From an uncultured Acidimicrobiales bacterium (lineage in GTDB: Bacteria > Actinomycetota > Acidimicrobiia > Acidimicrobiales > SHLQ01), in assembly GCA_938041035.1 (NCBI GenBank), contig CALHYX010000085.1, forward strand, positions 1-33,302: a DNA stretch of 33,302 bases, given 5' to 3'. A program made the position numbers and the translations under genes. Position 1 is the first letter of the stretch. Each line of letters begins with the position of its first letter. This document shows, in pieces, positions 24,996 through 32,748 of the stretch. A model generated the notes under the pieces. That model saw only the letters and a program-made list of their open reading frames with translations, had not been told where the DNA came from and did no database searches.

Positions 24996-25916
24996 CTAGC
25001 TCGGCATCACCCCGCCGGCCTTGACCCAGCGGTTCACCGCCCGGCCCGCTTCGGCCGGGTTGTACACGTCCTCTTCGTAGCTCCATTTGCCATCGCCGGC
25101 GTAGTGGAGGATGACGAACACGTCGAAGCCGAAATACTCGTCGCCGCCGGCCGGGTCGGGCAGGATATTCGGGATCAGGGCGATGACCCGGTTGCCGTCG
25201 ACCATGGTCCACGAGACCGGAAACACCATCTCGGGAAACGGCTTCATCACCCCGGTGATCCACTCCCGGATGGCGTCCTGGCCGGAGAAGCGACCGTAGT
25301 GGTGCTCGTAGTAGTCGGCATCTTCGGTGAACTGGTCGGCCCACTGATCCCAATCGCCGGTCGCGACCGCGAGGGCACCCCGCTCGCGGTACTTCTCGAA
25401 CTCCGCCAGAATCTCCTCGCGCGGATGCGCCGGCTCGGGCACCGGCGGCGTCGTGTCGGGCACCACTCCGAGCGAGCGATCGGGCGGGGTGTCGATGCGC
25501 CCACCGGCGGTGAACCACTCGGTCCATACCCGCTCGGCATCGGCCGGGTTGTAGAAGTCGGCCTCCCAGTCCCACTTTCCGTCGCCCGCGTAACGAATCA
25601 CCGTCGTGTTCGGGAACGCGAAGCTCTTTCCCCCACCTTCGGGGTCGGGCAGCAGGTTCCAGATGTAGAACGCCACCTTGTCGTCCTCGACCACGTGCCA
25701 GTCGATCGCCAGCGTCATCGACGGGTACTGCGCCATGCACTCGACGATCCACTCGGTGATCGCCTCCCGACCGTGAAATTCGCCGAGGAAATGCTCCTCG
25801 TAGTGCGCATCGTCGGTGAACAGCTCACCCCAACCGACCCAGTCATGGCCCTGCTCGCCCCGGCGGCGGTACTCGGCAAACGCCTCTTCGATCTCCTCGG
25901 TACTGAACCGACCCAC
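24996..25916 (-). CDS. Tandem-duplicated SnoaL/NTF2-like protein
   Basis: 306 residues made of two copies of a SnoaL-like domain. Copy 1 is about residues 5-145 and copy 2 about 165-300. Matching segments are: WVGWGELFTDDAHYEEHFLGEFHGREAITEWI and WADQFTEDADYYEHHYGRFSGQDAIREWI; LLPDPEGGGKSFAFPNTTVIRYAGDGKWDWEADFYNPADAERV and ILPDPAGGDEYFGFDVFVILHYAGDGKWSYEEDVYNPAEAGRA. A Pro-rich linker (PDTTPPVPEPAHP) joins them. The His and Asp/Glu residues near the start of each copy could form a binding pocket. Such proteins include hydratases, isomerases and ligand-binding proteins; the function is not predictable. The GTG at 25916 follows AAGGGGGAG. Confidence 0.88.
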   Translation of the reverse strand: MGRFSTEEIEEAFAEYRRRGEQGHDWVGWGELFTDDAHYEEHFLGEFHGREAITEWIVECMAQYPSMTLAIDWHVVEDDKVAFYIWNLLPDPEGGGKSFAFPNTTVIRYAGDGKWDWEADFYNPADAERVWTEWFTAGGRIDTPPDRSLGVVPDTTPPVPEPAHPREEILAEFEKYRERGALAVATGDWDQWADQFTEDADYYEHHYGRFSGQDAIREWITGVMKPFPEMVFPVSWTMVDGNRVIALIPNILPDPAGGDEYFGFDVFVILHYAGDGKWSYEEDVYNPAEAGRAVNRWVKAGGVMPS

Positions 25917-25995
25917 AACTCCCCCTTCGTGGCCGTCCGAATCCCCGGAACGGCACCTGGCGCGACCTTAGCCACAGCCCGACTTTTGGGCGAAA

Positions 25996-26024
25996 GATCG
26001 GCCGTTTCGCCATATGGGCCGATC
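25996..26024. promoter_or_regulatory. Inverted repeat upstream of the glycosyltransferase gene
   Basis: GATCGGCC (25996-26003) pairs with GGCCGATC (26017-26024) over a 13-base loop in the 155-base divergent gap 25917-26071. It could be an operator or an RNA hairpin in the leader of the glycosyltransferase gene. Confidence 0.4.
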
Positions 26025-26071
26025 GGCTCAGCTCGCTCAAGGAGGCGGCTCCGCAGGTCGTAGCAACCGAT

Positions 26072-26920
26072 ATGGCCTTGGTAGAAGCCTCCACGGCGCC
26101 GCTTTCCCGACCCGGTGTCGAACCCGCAGCGACCCCCGCAGAGCACGTCGATCTGCGCGTCCTCGGCGCCCGACTGAACGCGCTCCGCGTCGGCGACATC
26201 CTCGATATCTGCCAACGGGCCATCGCCGAACGCAGCGCTCCTCGGGTGATCGCCAGCCAGAACATGCACGGGTTGCACACCTACCTGACCGATTCGGGTT
26301 TCCGGGCGCTGCACGAACACGACCAGACCCTGGTGCACATCGACGGCACCCCCCTGCTGTGGATGGGCAAGCTCAAGGGGTACGACATCGACTATGAACA
26401 TCGCACCGGCTGCATTTACTGGGTGCCGGAGATGTTCGACCGAGCCGCCGAAGAGGGTTGGCGAGTCTTCTACCTCGGGTCCACACCCGACGTGGCCGAC
26501 GAGGGCCTGCGCCGCATTCGCCAGGCGCACCCGGGGCTCGACATCGTCGGCCGCGACGGGTTCTTCGACGCCGACCCGATGAGCGAGGAGAACCGGGCCG
26601 TCGTCGAGGAGATCAATGCCGCCCAGGCCGACATCTTGTTGGTCGGCATGGGCATGGGTCGCCAGGAACGGTGGATTCTGCAAAACCTCCAGCGCCTCGA
26701 CGTGCGGGTCGTCGTCACGACCGGCGCCATGATGGAACTCATCGCCGGCACCCTGAACCGGGCCCCGGAGTGGCTCGGACCACTCGGGCTCGAATGGGCG
26801 TTCCGCCTGTACGACAACGCTCCGGCGGTGGCTCGCCGCTACTTCGTCGAACCGTGGCTCATCGGCTTCAACTCGCTGCGGCGTTCCCGACGTCGCCGCC
26901 GCACGGGGTCGCGCCGATGA
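26072..26920 (+). CDS. WecG/TagA/CpsF family glycosyltransferase
   Basis: 282 residues. GT26-type enzyme that adds a sugar (in relatives N-acetylmannosamine or its uronic acid) to a lipid-linked precursor of surface polysaccharide or wall polymer. Conserved blocks are RVIASQNMHGLHTYLTDSGF (58-77), HIDGTPLLWMGK with the catalytic-type Asp91, FYLGSTPDVADEGLRRIRQAHPGLDIVGRDGFF, and the family signature GMGMGRQERWI followed by TGAMMELIAGTLNRAPEWLGPLGLEWAFRL, close to the diagnostic R-A-P-x-W-x-x-x-x-G-L-E-W-x-x-R-L motif. The C-terminus is very basic (RRSRRRRRTGSRR), perhaps for membrane contact. The TGA overlaps the next ATG (ATGA), so it is coupled to the deacetylase. Confidence 0.9.
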   Translation: MALVEASTAPLSRPGVEPAATPAEHVDLRVLGARLNALRVGDILDICQRAIAERSAPRVIASQNMHGLHTYLTDSGFRALHEHDQTLVHIDGTPLLWMGKLKGYDIDYEHRTGCIYWVPEMFDRAAEEGWRVFYLGSTPDVADEGLRRIRQAHPGLDIVGRDGFFDADPMSEENRAVVEEINAAQADILLVGMGMGRQERWILQNLQRLDVRVVVTTGAMMELIAGTLNRAPEWLGPLGLEWAFRLYDNAPAVARRYFVEPWLIGFNSLRRSRRRRRTGSRR

Positions 26921-27723
26921 AGATCGTGCTCACCGCCGATGATTTCGGCTGGGACGACGACACCGTCGCCACCACCATCGCCGCCCTCGAGGCGGGCCAC
27001 GTCCGCAACGCCTCGCTGATGGCCTGCACGCCGGGGGCCGAGGCCGCGATGGCGTACGCGACATCACACCCCGAGCACGGCTACGGCGTGCACCTCACGT
27101 TCACCCGCGACGAGGAGGAGGCGCCGCTACTGCCTCCCGGCCAGGTGCCCGACCTCGTCGACGCCGACGGCCGTTTCCACCTCGGACGCGAGGCTCAGCT
27201 GCGGGCCGGCACCGGCCGGTTCCCGACCGCACAGATCGCCGCCGAGATGGAGGCGCAGCTGGCATTCATCGTCGACCACGGCGTCGCTCTCGACTACGTC
27301 GACAGCCACAAGCATCTGCACAAGTTCGGACCGTTCGCGGCGGCGCTACCCGAGGTGCTTCCCCGGTTCGGCATCGAGACCGTGCGCAACGCCCAGACGA
27401 TCTTTGTGGGCTCCACCGGCCGGCGCCCCACCGCCTGGTTTGGTCGCCGTTGGAGCCGTCGCATCGAGCGACGCTGGCGCACCACCGACCACTTCTTCAT
27501 GGCCGACGGCGACATCGACGTGGCGTGGTGGGAACACGTGCCGCTCGACCTCGGCGACCGGGCCACCCTTGAGGTCGGCTGCCATCCCGGTACCGACGTC
27601 GACTGGCGCGACCACGAACGCCACGGCATCGAACAGCTGGCGGATCGGATCTCGGCCGCCGGCATCGAGACCCTGCGATGGCGCGATCTCGCGATCTCCG
27701 AATCAGCGCCGATCAGCAACTGA
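26917..27723 (+). CDS. ChbG/YdjC-type carbohydrate deacetylase
   Basis: 268 residues. YdjC-family metal-dependent deacetylase of N-acetylated sugars. The opening ADDFGWDDDTVATTIAALEAG holds the Asp8/Asp9 metal and catalytic residues. Further motifs are YGVHLTFTRD (His59), VDSHKHLHKFG with His131, His133 and His135, and TLEVGCHPGTDVDW near the C-terminus. It overlaps the glycosyltransferase stop by four bases, and the pair probably modify one surface glycolipid or polysaccharide: one adds an N-acetylated sugar, the other removes the acetyl group. That joint role is inference. A hairpin at 27762-27785 ends the operon. Confidence 0.9.
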   Translation: MKIVLTADDFGWDDDTVATTIAALEAGHVRNASLMACTPGAEAAMAYATSHPEHGYGVHLTFTRDEEEAPLLPPGQVPDLVDADGRFHLGREAQLRAGTGRFPTAQIAAEMEAQLAFIVDHGVALDYVDSHKHLHKFGPFAAALPEVLPRFGIETVRNAQTIFVGSTGRRPTAWFGRRWSRRIERRWRTTDHFFMADGDIDVAWWEHVPLDLGDRATLEVGCHPGTDVDWRDHERHGIEQLADRISAAGIETLRWRDLAISESAPISN

Positions 27724-27761
27724 GCTGAAGTCGCGCCACCGCCGGTCCATCGTTCGGCGCA

Positions 27762-27785
27762 GCCCGGTTGGACATGACACCGGGC
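27762..27785 (+). terminator. Hairpin after the glycosyltransferase-deacetylase operon
   Basis: GCCCGGT (27762-27768) pairs exactly with ACCGGGC (27779-27785), 10-base loop, no T-tract. It lies 39 bases after the stop and 22 before the KstR-like site. Confidence 0.5.
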
Positions 27786-27806
27786 CGCCACTGCTGCGAA
27801 GATCGG

Positions 27807-27820
27807 TAGAACTCGTTTCA
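27807..27820. promoter_or_regulatory. KstR-like operator upstream of the acyl-CoA dehydrogenase pair
   Basis: TAGAACTCGTTTCA fits TnnAACnnGTTnnA at every fixed position. It lies 30 bases before the ATG at 27851, where it would block a promoter. Core AAC-N2-GTT matches the sites at 11310 and 12351. Confidence 0.6.
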
Positions 27821-27850
27821 ATCCAGCCACAATCCCTGGGGGCCGCCGGA

Positions 27851-29035
27851 ATGGATATCGATCTCACGCCTGATCAGCGCGAGCTACAGACGGAGCTGCG
27901 CGACTATTTCGCCACGCTCATGACACCCGAGGTGCGCGCCTCGACGGGCAGCGCCGAGTTCGAGGAGAACCCCCGGTACAAGGATCTGATCCGCCAGATC
28001 GGTTCCGACGGCTGGCTGGGCGTGGGCTGGCCGAAGGAGTACGGCGGCAAGGGCTTCACGCCGATCGAGCAGTACATCTTCTTCAACGAGTCCCAGAAGG
28101 CGCACTGTCCGATTCCCTTTCTCACCACCAACACGGTCGGTCCGACGCTGCGCAACTTCGGCACCGACGAACAAAAGGACTTCTTCCTCAACAAAATCCT
28201 GGCCGGCGAGATGCATTTCTCGATCGGCTACTCCGAACCCGAAGCCGGTACCGACCTCGCGTCGCTACAGACCCGAGCGGTCAAAGACGGCGACGAGTGG
28301 GTCATCAACGGCCAGAAGCTCTACACCAGCCTCGCCTACAACGCCGACTACATCTGGCTGGCCGCCCGCACCGATCAGGATGCACCGCGCCACAAGGGCA
28401 TCACCATGTTCCTGGTACCGGCCGACTCGCCCGGGTTCTCGATCCAACCGTTCGAGACCTTCGGGCCGAGCCACACCACCGCCACCTTCTACGACGACGT
28501 GCGGGTGCCCGACTCCGCGATCGTCGGCGAACTGAACGGCGGATGGAATCTGATCACCAACCAGCTCAACCACGAGCGGGTGTCGCTGTTCGCCTCCGGG
28601 CGCCTGCTTCAGCTGATGCAGAGCTCGTTGGCGTGGGCCCGCGACACCAAGCTGGCCGACGGCCGCCGGGTCATCGACCAGGAGTGGGTGCAGGTGAAAC
28701 TCGCCGAATGCCACGCGCTGGTGAAGCACCTCGACCTGCTCAACTGGAAGGTCGCTTCCGACAACACCCACGGGCGCATGAGCCCGGCGGAGGCCTCCGC
28801 GGTCAAGGTGCACGGCTCGGAATCGATGCACCGCATCTACACCCTGCTGACCGAGGTCATCGGGGCCTCCGGCCACCTCCGCGAGGGTTCTCCCGGGGCC
28901 GAACTTGCCGGCCAGATCGAATCGAGTTACCGCAGCGTCTGGGTACTGACCTTTGGCGGCGGCACCAACGAAGTGCAACGAGACATCATCGGCATGGTGG
29001 GCCTGGGGCTCCCCCGCGAAAAGCGTCGGAAGTAG
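27851..29035 (+). CDS. Acyl-CoA dehydrogenase, catalytic-Glu-bearing subunit (FadE29/ChsE2-like)
   Basis: 394 residues, FAD-dependent alpha,beta-dehydrogenation of an acyl-CoA. FAD/substrate motif GYSEPEAGTDLASLQTRA at 126-143 is complete. The Glu found before GGT in straight-chain enzymes is replaced here (TFGGGTNEVQR), but Glu242 in LNHERVSLFASG sits where isovaleryl-CoA-type and ChsE2-type enzymes keep their base. The C-terminus is VQRDIIGMVGLGLPREKRRK. The second dehydrogenase gene starts 6 bases after the stop, as in alpha2-beta2 enzymes of steroid side-chain degradation. A KstR-like site lies upstream. Assignment to steroid-type substrate is inference; a branched or bulky acyl-CoA is equally compatible. 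Confidence 0.9.
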   Translation: MDIDLTPDQRELQTELRDYFATLMTPEVRASTGSAEFEENPRYKDLIRQIGSDGWLGVGWPKEYGGKGFTPIEQYIFFNESQKAHCPIPFLTTNTVGPTLRNFGTDEQKDFFLNKILAGEMHFSIGYSEPEAGTDLASLQTRAVKDGDEWVINGQKLYTSLAYNADYIWLAARTDQDAPRHKGITMFLVPADSPGFSIQPFETFGPSHTTATFYDDVRVPDSAIVGELNGGWNLITNQLNHERVSLFASGRLLQLMQSSLAWARDTKLADGRRVIDQEWVQVKLAECHALVKHLDLLNWKVASDNTHGRMSPAEASAVKVHGSESMHRIYTLLTEVIGASGHLREGSPGAELAGQIESSYRSVWVLTFGGGTNEVQRDIIGMVGLGLPREKRRK

Positions 29036-29041
29036 GCAGAC

Positions 29042-30106
29042 ATGGACTTTGGACTAAACGTCGAACAACAAGCCGTGGCCGACCTGGCCACCCAGATTTT
29101 GACCGAGAACGTCGACGTCGAAAGCCTGATGGCGGTCGAGGCCGGCGACGAGTGGTTCGACCGGAAGGCGTGGGGCCTGCTGGCCGACGCCGGGCTCATC
29201 GGCATCGCCCTGGGCGAAGACGTCGGCGGCGGCGGGCTCGACCTCGTGGCCTTCGCCCAGGTGCTCGAAGCCCAGGGCGCGACCGTCGCGCCGATGCCGC
29301 TTCTGCCGACGGGTATGGCGGCCCTGGCCATCGACCGGTTCGGCACCGCCGAGCAGCGCCAACGATGGCTGCCGGGCGTCGTCGCTGGATCCACCGTTTT
29401 GTCGGTCGCGTTGCAGGAACCCAACGACGACCGCCTGTCGGCCCCCTCGGCCACCGTCACCGACGGAGCGATCACCGGAACCAAGTCGGTGGTCGAGTAC
29501 GCCACCCATGCCGAGCGCCTCGTCGTGAGCGCCGCCGATGGCCTCTACCTGGTCGACCCGACCGGAGACGGTGTCACGCTGACCGAAGGGACATCCACCC
29601 GGAAGGAGCCGGTGCACCTCGTCGAGTTCGCCGGAGCGGCGGCGGAACCGCTCACGGGATCATCCGCCGGCTGGTTGGTCGACCGTACGACCGCGGCGCT
29701 GTGCGCCATTCAGCTCGGCGTTACCGAGCGAGCGTTGCGCCTCACCGCCGACTACACCACCGAGCGCCAACAGTTCGGACGACCGATCGCGACATTCCAG
29801 GCGGTAACCCAGCGCCTCGCCGACCAGTACATCAACGTCGGCGGCATTCGGCTGAACACCCAGAACTCGGTGTGGCGCCTGGCCAACGACCTCGATGTTG
29901 CCGAGGACCTGCCGGTGGCCAAATGGTGGGCGTCGGAGCGGGCGACCGATATCGCCAACGCCACCCAGCACTGCCACGGCGGTATGGGCGTGAGCGTCGA
30001 CTACCCGCTGTATCGCTACACCCTCTGGAACAAGCACCTCACGACGTCGCTGGGTGCCGGCACCCAGCAGCTGCGCACGCTCGGCGCCACCCTCGCCACG
30101 GGGTAA
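29042..30106 (+). CDS. Acyl-CoA dehydrogenase-like partner subunit without visible catalytic Glu (FadE28/ChsE1-like)
   Basis: 354 residues, somewhat short for the family. N-terminal helical domain (LNVEQQAVADLATQILTENVDVESL), middle beta domain (LSVALQEPNDDRLSAPSATV, lacking the normal S-x-P-x-A-G-S/T-D FAD motif), C-terminal helices with RALRLTADYTTERQQFGRPIATFQAVTQRLADQYI, the usual R-x-Q-F-G-x-P-I block. At the helix where the preceding gene has Glu242 this protein reads VDRTTAALCAIQLG, and the C-terminal segment reads QHCHGGMGVSVDYPLYRY. So neither Glu position is filled; it probably pairs with the upstream subunit and helps hold FAD. It starts 6 bases after the preceding stop. Confidence 0.88.
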   Translation: MDFGLNVEQQAVADLATQILTENVDVESLMAVEAGDEWFDRKAWGLLADAGLIGIALGEDVGGGGLDLVAFAQVLEAQGATVAPMPLLPTGMAALAIDRFGTAEQRQRWLPGVVAGSTVLSVALQEPNDDRLSAPSATVTDGAITGTKSVVEYATHAERLVVSAADGLYLVDPTGDGVTLTEGTSTRKEPVHLVEFAGAAAEPLTGSSAGWLVDRTTAALCAIQLGVTERALRLTADYTTERQQFGRPIATFQAVTQRLADQYINVGGIRLNTQNSVWRLANDLDVAEDLPVAKWWASERATDIANATQHCHGGMGVSVDYPLYRYTLWNKHLTTSLGAGTQQLRTLGATLATG

Positions 30107-30149
30107 CCCGCCGCGTCGGCCGCCGCCGCGAACCGGCGATCCCGCGGCG

Positions 30150-30155
30150 TAGAGT
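30150..30155 (+). promoter_or_regulatory. -10 element of a leaderless promoter (NUDIX gene)
   Basis: TAGAGT ends 6 bases before the GTG at 30162; no Shine-Dalgarno is present in the 55-base gap. Confidence 0.55.
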
Positions 30156-30161
30156 CCGTTC

Positions 30162-30719
30162 GTGACCACCCTTGCCTTCTGCCCCGCCTGCGGTGCAACC
30201 GCCGAGCGCGCGGCGCCGTTTCAGTGCGCCGACTGCTCGACCTGGCACTACGCCAACCCCCGCCCGTGCGCGGGGGCGCTCGTCGAGCGAGACGGCAGGG
30301 TCCTGTTGTTGAAGCGGGCGTTCGAACCGTGGCTGGGCCACTGGGACATTCCCGGCGGCTTCTGCGAGGACGGCGAACACCCGGCCGACGGAGCGCGCCG
30401 GGAGGTGCGCGAGGAAACCGGACTCGACATCGAACTCGTGGGCCTGCTCGGTATGTGGATGGACACCTACCTCGACGACGATCCGCCGATCACCACGCTG
30501 AACGTGTACTACCTGGGCCGTCCGATCGATGACCGCGAGCTGACCATCGATACCGACGAAGCCAGTGCATTCGAGTGGTTCGGCCCCGATGATCCGGTCG
30601 AGCCCATTGGCTTTCCCACCCACTTTCCCGGCGTGCTCGACGCGTGGCGGGCTATCCGCTCCGGAGCACAGCCCCAGGTCTTGCCGTACGACGAGCGCTT
30701 CCCCACTGACACCCGATAG
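30162..30719 (+). CDS. NUDIX hydrolase with N-terminal zinc ribbon
   Basis: 185 residues. A four-Cys zinc ribbon at the N-terminus (Cys7, Cys10, Cys22, Cys25 in FCPACG and QCADCS) precedes the Nudix domain. The Nudix box is complete at Gly66-Leu88: G-x5-E72-x7-R80-E81-V-R-E84-E85-T-G87-L, which binds metal and cleaves a nucleoside diphosphate linked to another group. The zinc ribbon recalls NudC-like NADH pyrophosphatases and ADP-ribose hydrolases, but the SQPWPFPxS-type downstream motif of NudC is not seen. Substrate unknown. The GTG is the start, with a leaderless -10. Confidence 0.9.
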   Translation: MTTLAFCPACGATAERAAPFQCADCSTWHYANPRPCAGALVERDGRVLLLKRAFEPWLGHWDIPGGFCEDGEHPADGARREVREETGLDIELVGLLGMWMDTYLDDDPPITTLNVYYLGRPIDDRELTIDTDEASAFEWFGPDDPVEPIGFPTHFPGVLDAWRAIRSGAQPQVLPYDERFPTDTR

Positions 30720-30761
30720 TCGTCTCACCGATACCGCTCGTCCGGGAGGTACGGTGCGCCG

Positions 30762-32126
30762 GTGGAACACTTTGATCTGATCATCATCGGCACCGGCTCG
30801 GGTAACTCGATCATCGGCCCCGACTTCGACGACTGGAACGTCGCCATCATCGAAAAGGGCGTTTTCGGCGGCACCTGTCTGAACGTTGGTTGCATCCCCT
30901 CGAAAATGTTCGTCTACGCCGCCGAACTGGCCGAGCACGCCAAACACGGCGCCAAGCTCGGCATCGACACGCAGTTCAACGGCGCCGACTGGCCGGCGAT
31001 CCGCGACCGGGTGTTCGGCCGCATCGACCCGATCGCCGCAGGAGGCGAGCGCTACCGGGCCGAAGAGTGCGCGAACGTCACCGTCTTCAAAGAACACGCC
31101 CGCTTCACCGGCCCGAAGCAGGTGCAGGCCGGCGACACCACCCTCACCGCCGAGCACATCGTGCTCGCCGCGGGCGCTCGCACCTTCACCCCGCCGATCG
31201 CCGGGCTCGACCAGGTCGAGTACCACACGTCGGACTCCATCATGCGCCTCGATGCCCTACCCGAACGCCTGCTGGTGTTCGGCGGCGGATACATCGCCTC
31301 GGAGATGGCCCACGTGTTTGGCGGACTCGGCTCGCAGGTCACGATGGTGAACCGGGGCGGCCGTCTGCTGCGCAACGAGGACGCCGACATCTCCGACCGC
31401 TTCACCGAGGTCTACGGCGAGCGCTTCGACCTGGTGCTCGGCACCGCGGATCACCGCGTCAGCCAGGACGCCGGCGGAACGATCACCATGGAGCTCACCC
31501 ACGACGGTGCGGCCCGCACCATCGAGGCCGACGCGTTGCTGGTCGCCACCGGGCGCGTGCCCAACGGCGACCAGATGGACCTCGACGTCGCCGGCATCGC
31601 CGTGGACGACCGCGGGTACGTGGTCACCGACGGCGCCATGCGGACCAACGTCGACGGGGTGTGGGCGCTCGGTGATATCACCAACCCGGTACAGCTCAAA
31701 CACACCGCCAACGCCGAGGCCAAGATCGTGGCCCACAACATCGCCCACCCCGACGACCCGATCGAGGTCGACCTGTCGTTCACGCCGCACGCGGTTTTCG
31801 GATACCCGCAGGTCGCGGCCGTCGGCCTCACCGAGGAGCAGGCTCGCGCCGCCGGCCACAACGTCGTCGTGAAGATCCAGAACTACGGCGACACCGCCTA
31901 TGGCTGGGCCATGGAGGACGAAACGAGCATCTGCAAGCTGATCGCGGACGCCGACTCCCGGGCTCTGCTGGGTGCCCACATCCTCGGCCCGCAGGCCTCG
32001 ACGCTGCTCCAACAGCTCGTGCAGGGCATGCGGTTCGGCCAAACGGTCGACGAGATGGCCCGAGGCCAGATCTGGACCCACCCGGCGCTGCCCGAGGTGG
32101 TCGAGAACGCGTTGCTCGGGCTGTAG
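30762..32126 (+). CDS. mtr: Mycothione reductase
   Basis: 454 residues. FAD disulfide oxidoreductase that reduces mycothione (oxidised mycothiol) with NADPH. The N-terminal HFDLIIIGTGSGNSI (3-17), rather than the GGGPGG pattern of lipoamide dehydrogenase, and the redox pair GGTCLNVGCIPSKMFVYAAE (Cys39, Cys44) are characteristic of Mtr. The NADPH-binding motif is FGGGYIASEMAHVFGGLGSQV, then DALLVATGRVPN and GVWALGDITNPVQLKHTANAEAK. The dimer-interface catalytic dyad is in WTHPALPEVVENALLGL at the C-terminus. GGGAGG is 12 bases before the GTG. Presence implies mycothiol as the main thiol and so an actinobacterium. Confidence 0.93.
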   Translation: MEHFDLIIIGTGSGNSIIGPDFDDWNVAIIEKGVFGGTCLNVGCIPSKMFVYAAELAEHAKHGAKLGIDTQFNGADWPAIRDRVFGRIDPIAAGGERYRAEECANVTVFKEHARFTGPKQVQAGDTTLTAEHIVLAAGARTFTPPIAGLDQVEYHTSDSIMRLDALPERLLVFGGGYIASEMAHVFGGLGSQVTMVNRGGRLLRNEDADISDRFTEVYGERFDLVLGTADHRVSQDAGGTITMELTHDGAARTIEADALLVATGRVPNGDQMDLDVAGIAVDDRGYVVTDGAMRTNVDGVWALGDITNPVQLKHTANAEAKIVAHNIAHPDDPIEVDLSFTPHAVFGYPQVAAVGLTEEQARAAGHNVVVKIQNYGDTAYGWAMEDETSICKLIADADSRALLGAHILGPQASTLLQQLVQGMRFGQTVDEMARGQIWTHPALPEVVENALLGL

Positions 32127-32182
32127 TCCGACGCGAACGGGCCATCGCGCGCCGCAGCGTTGTCGCGATCGACCGGATCGGC

Positions 32183-32188
32183 GAGACT
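32183..32188 (+). promoter_or_regulatory. -10 element of a leaderless promoter (cupin gene)
   Basis: GAGACT ends 6 bases before the ATG at 32195, the same hexamer and distance as at the PPOX gene. Confidence 0.5.
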
Positions 32189-32194
32189 CGGGCC

Positions 32195-32593
32195 ATGACG
32201 TCGACCGCGCCCATCAACCTCGACACCGCCCTCGCCAGCTTCACCGAAACGTGGAGCCCGCGCATCGTGGCCCGGATGAACGACTACGACGTGCGGATCG
32301 CCCACACCCACGGCGAACACATGTGGCATTCCCACGCCGATACCGACGAGTTCTTCCTGGTGCTCGACGGCGTGTTCCACATCGCCCTGCGCGACGGCTC
32401 CGGCGAGGAGTCGAGCGTCCGTCTGGCCAAGGGCGACATGTACGTCGTCCCCCAAGGCGTCGAGCACAAGCCGTCGGCCCCCGATGGCGCGTCGATCCTG
32501 ATGTTCGAGCCCGCCGGCACCTCGACGACCGGCGACCACACCGGCGCCGCCGTGCCCGACCACATCGACAGCACCACCGGCCACGTCCTTTAA
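32195..32593 (+). CDS. Single-domain cupin protein
   Basis: 132 residues. Cupin motif 1 is complete: His45-x-His47 and Glu52 in WHSHADTDEFFLVLDG; motif 2 has Gly80-Asp81-M-Y-V-V-P-x-G-V-E-His91, so four metal ligands are present. The fold therefore probably binds a divalent metal and could be an isomerase, dioxygenase or small-molecule sensor; no way to choose. The TAA stop is also the first three bases of the first copy of the tandem repeat that follows, as with the nucleotidase gene at 5172. Confidence 0.85.
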   Translation: MTSTAPINLDTALASFTETWSPRIVARMNDYDVRIAHTHGEHMWHSHADTDEFFLVLDGVFHIALRDGSGEESSVRLAKGDMYVVPQGVEHKPSAPDGASILMFEPAGTSTTGDHTGAAVPDHIDSTTGHVL

Positions 32594-32748
32594 CGCGCAA
32601 AGAACTTCAGGGGGGTCAGACCCCTCCAGGTGGGTTAACGCTCAAATGAACTCAGGCGGGGTCAGACCCCTCCGGGTGGGCTAACGCTCAAATGAACTCA
32701 GGCGGGGTCAGACCCCCGCCGGGTGGCTTAAGACCCCGCCGGGTGGCT
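32591..32748. repeat. Tandem array of three GGGGTCAGACCCC repeat units
   Basis: Units begin at 32591, 32636 and 32682 (spacing 45 and 46 bases). Each starts TAACGC(G/T)CAAA, carries GAACT, and centres on GGGGTCAGACCCC at 32612-32624, 32658-32670 and 32704-32716. The trailing piece GACCCC..GCCGGGTGGCTT is itself doubled (32711-32730 and 32732-32750). The cupin stop codon lies in the first unit and the stop of the minus-strand gene lies at the far edge. No gene lies inside. Confidence 0.88.

Noticed and set aside
32591..32748. CRISPR array
   Set aside because: Only three units, nearly identical spacer parts, palindromic core and no cas genes; this is an intergenic tandem repeat.
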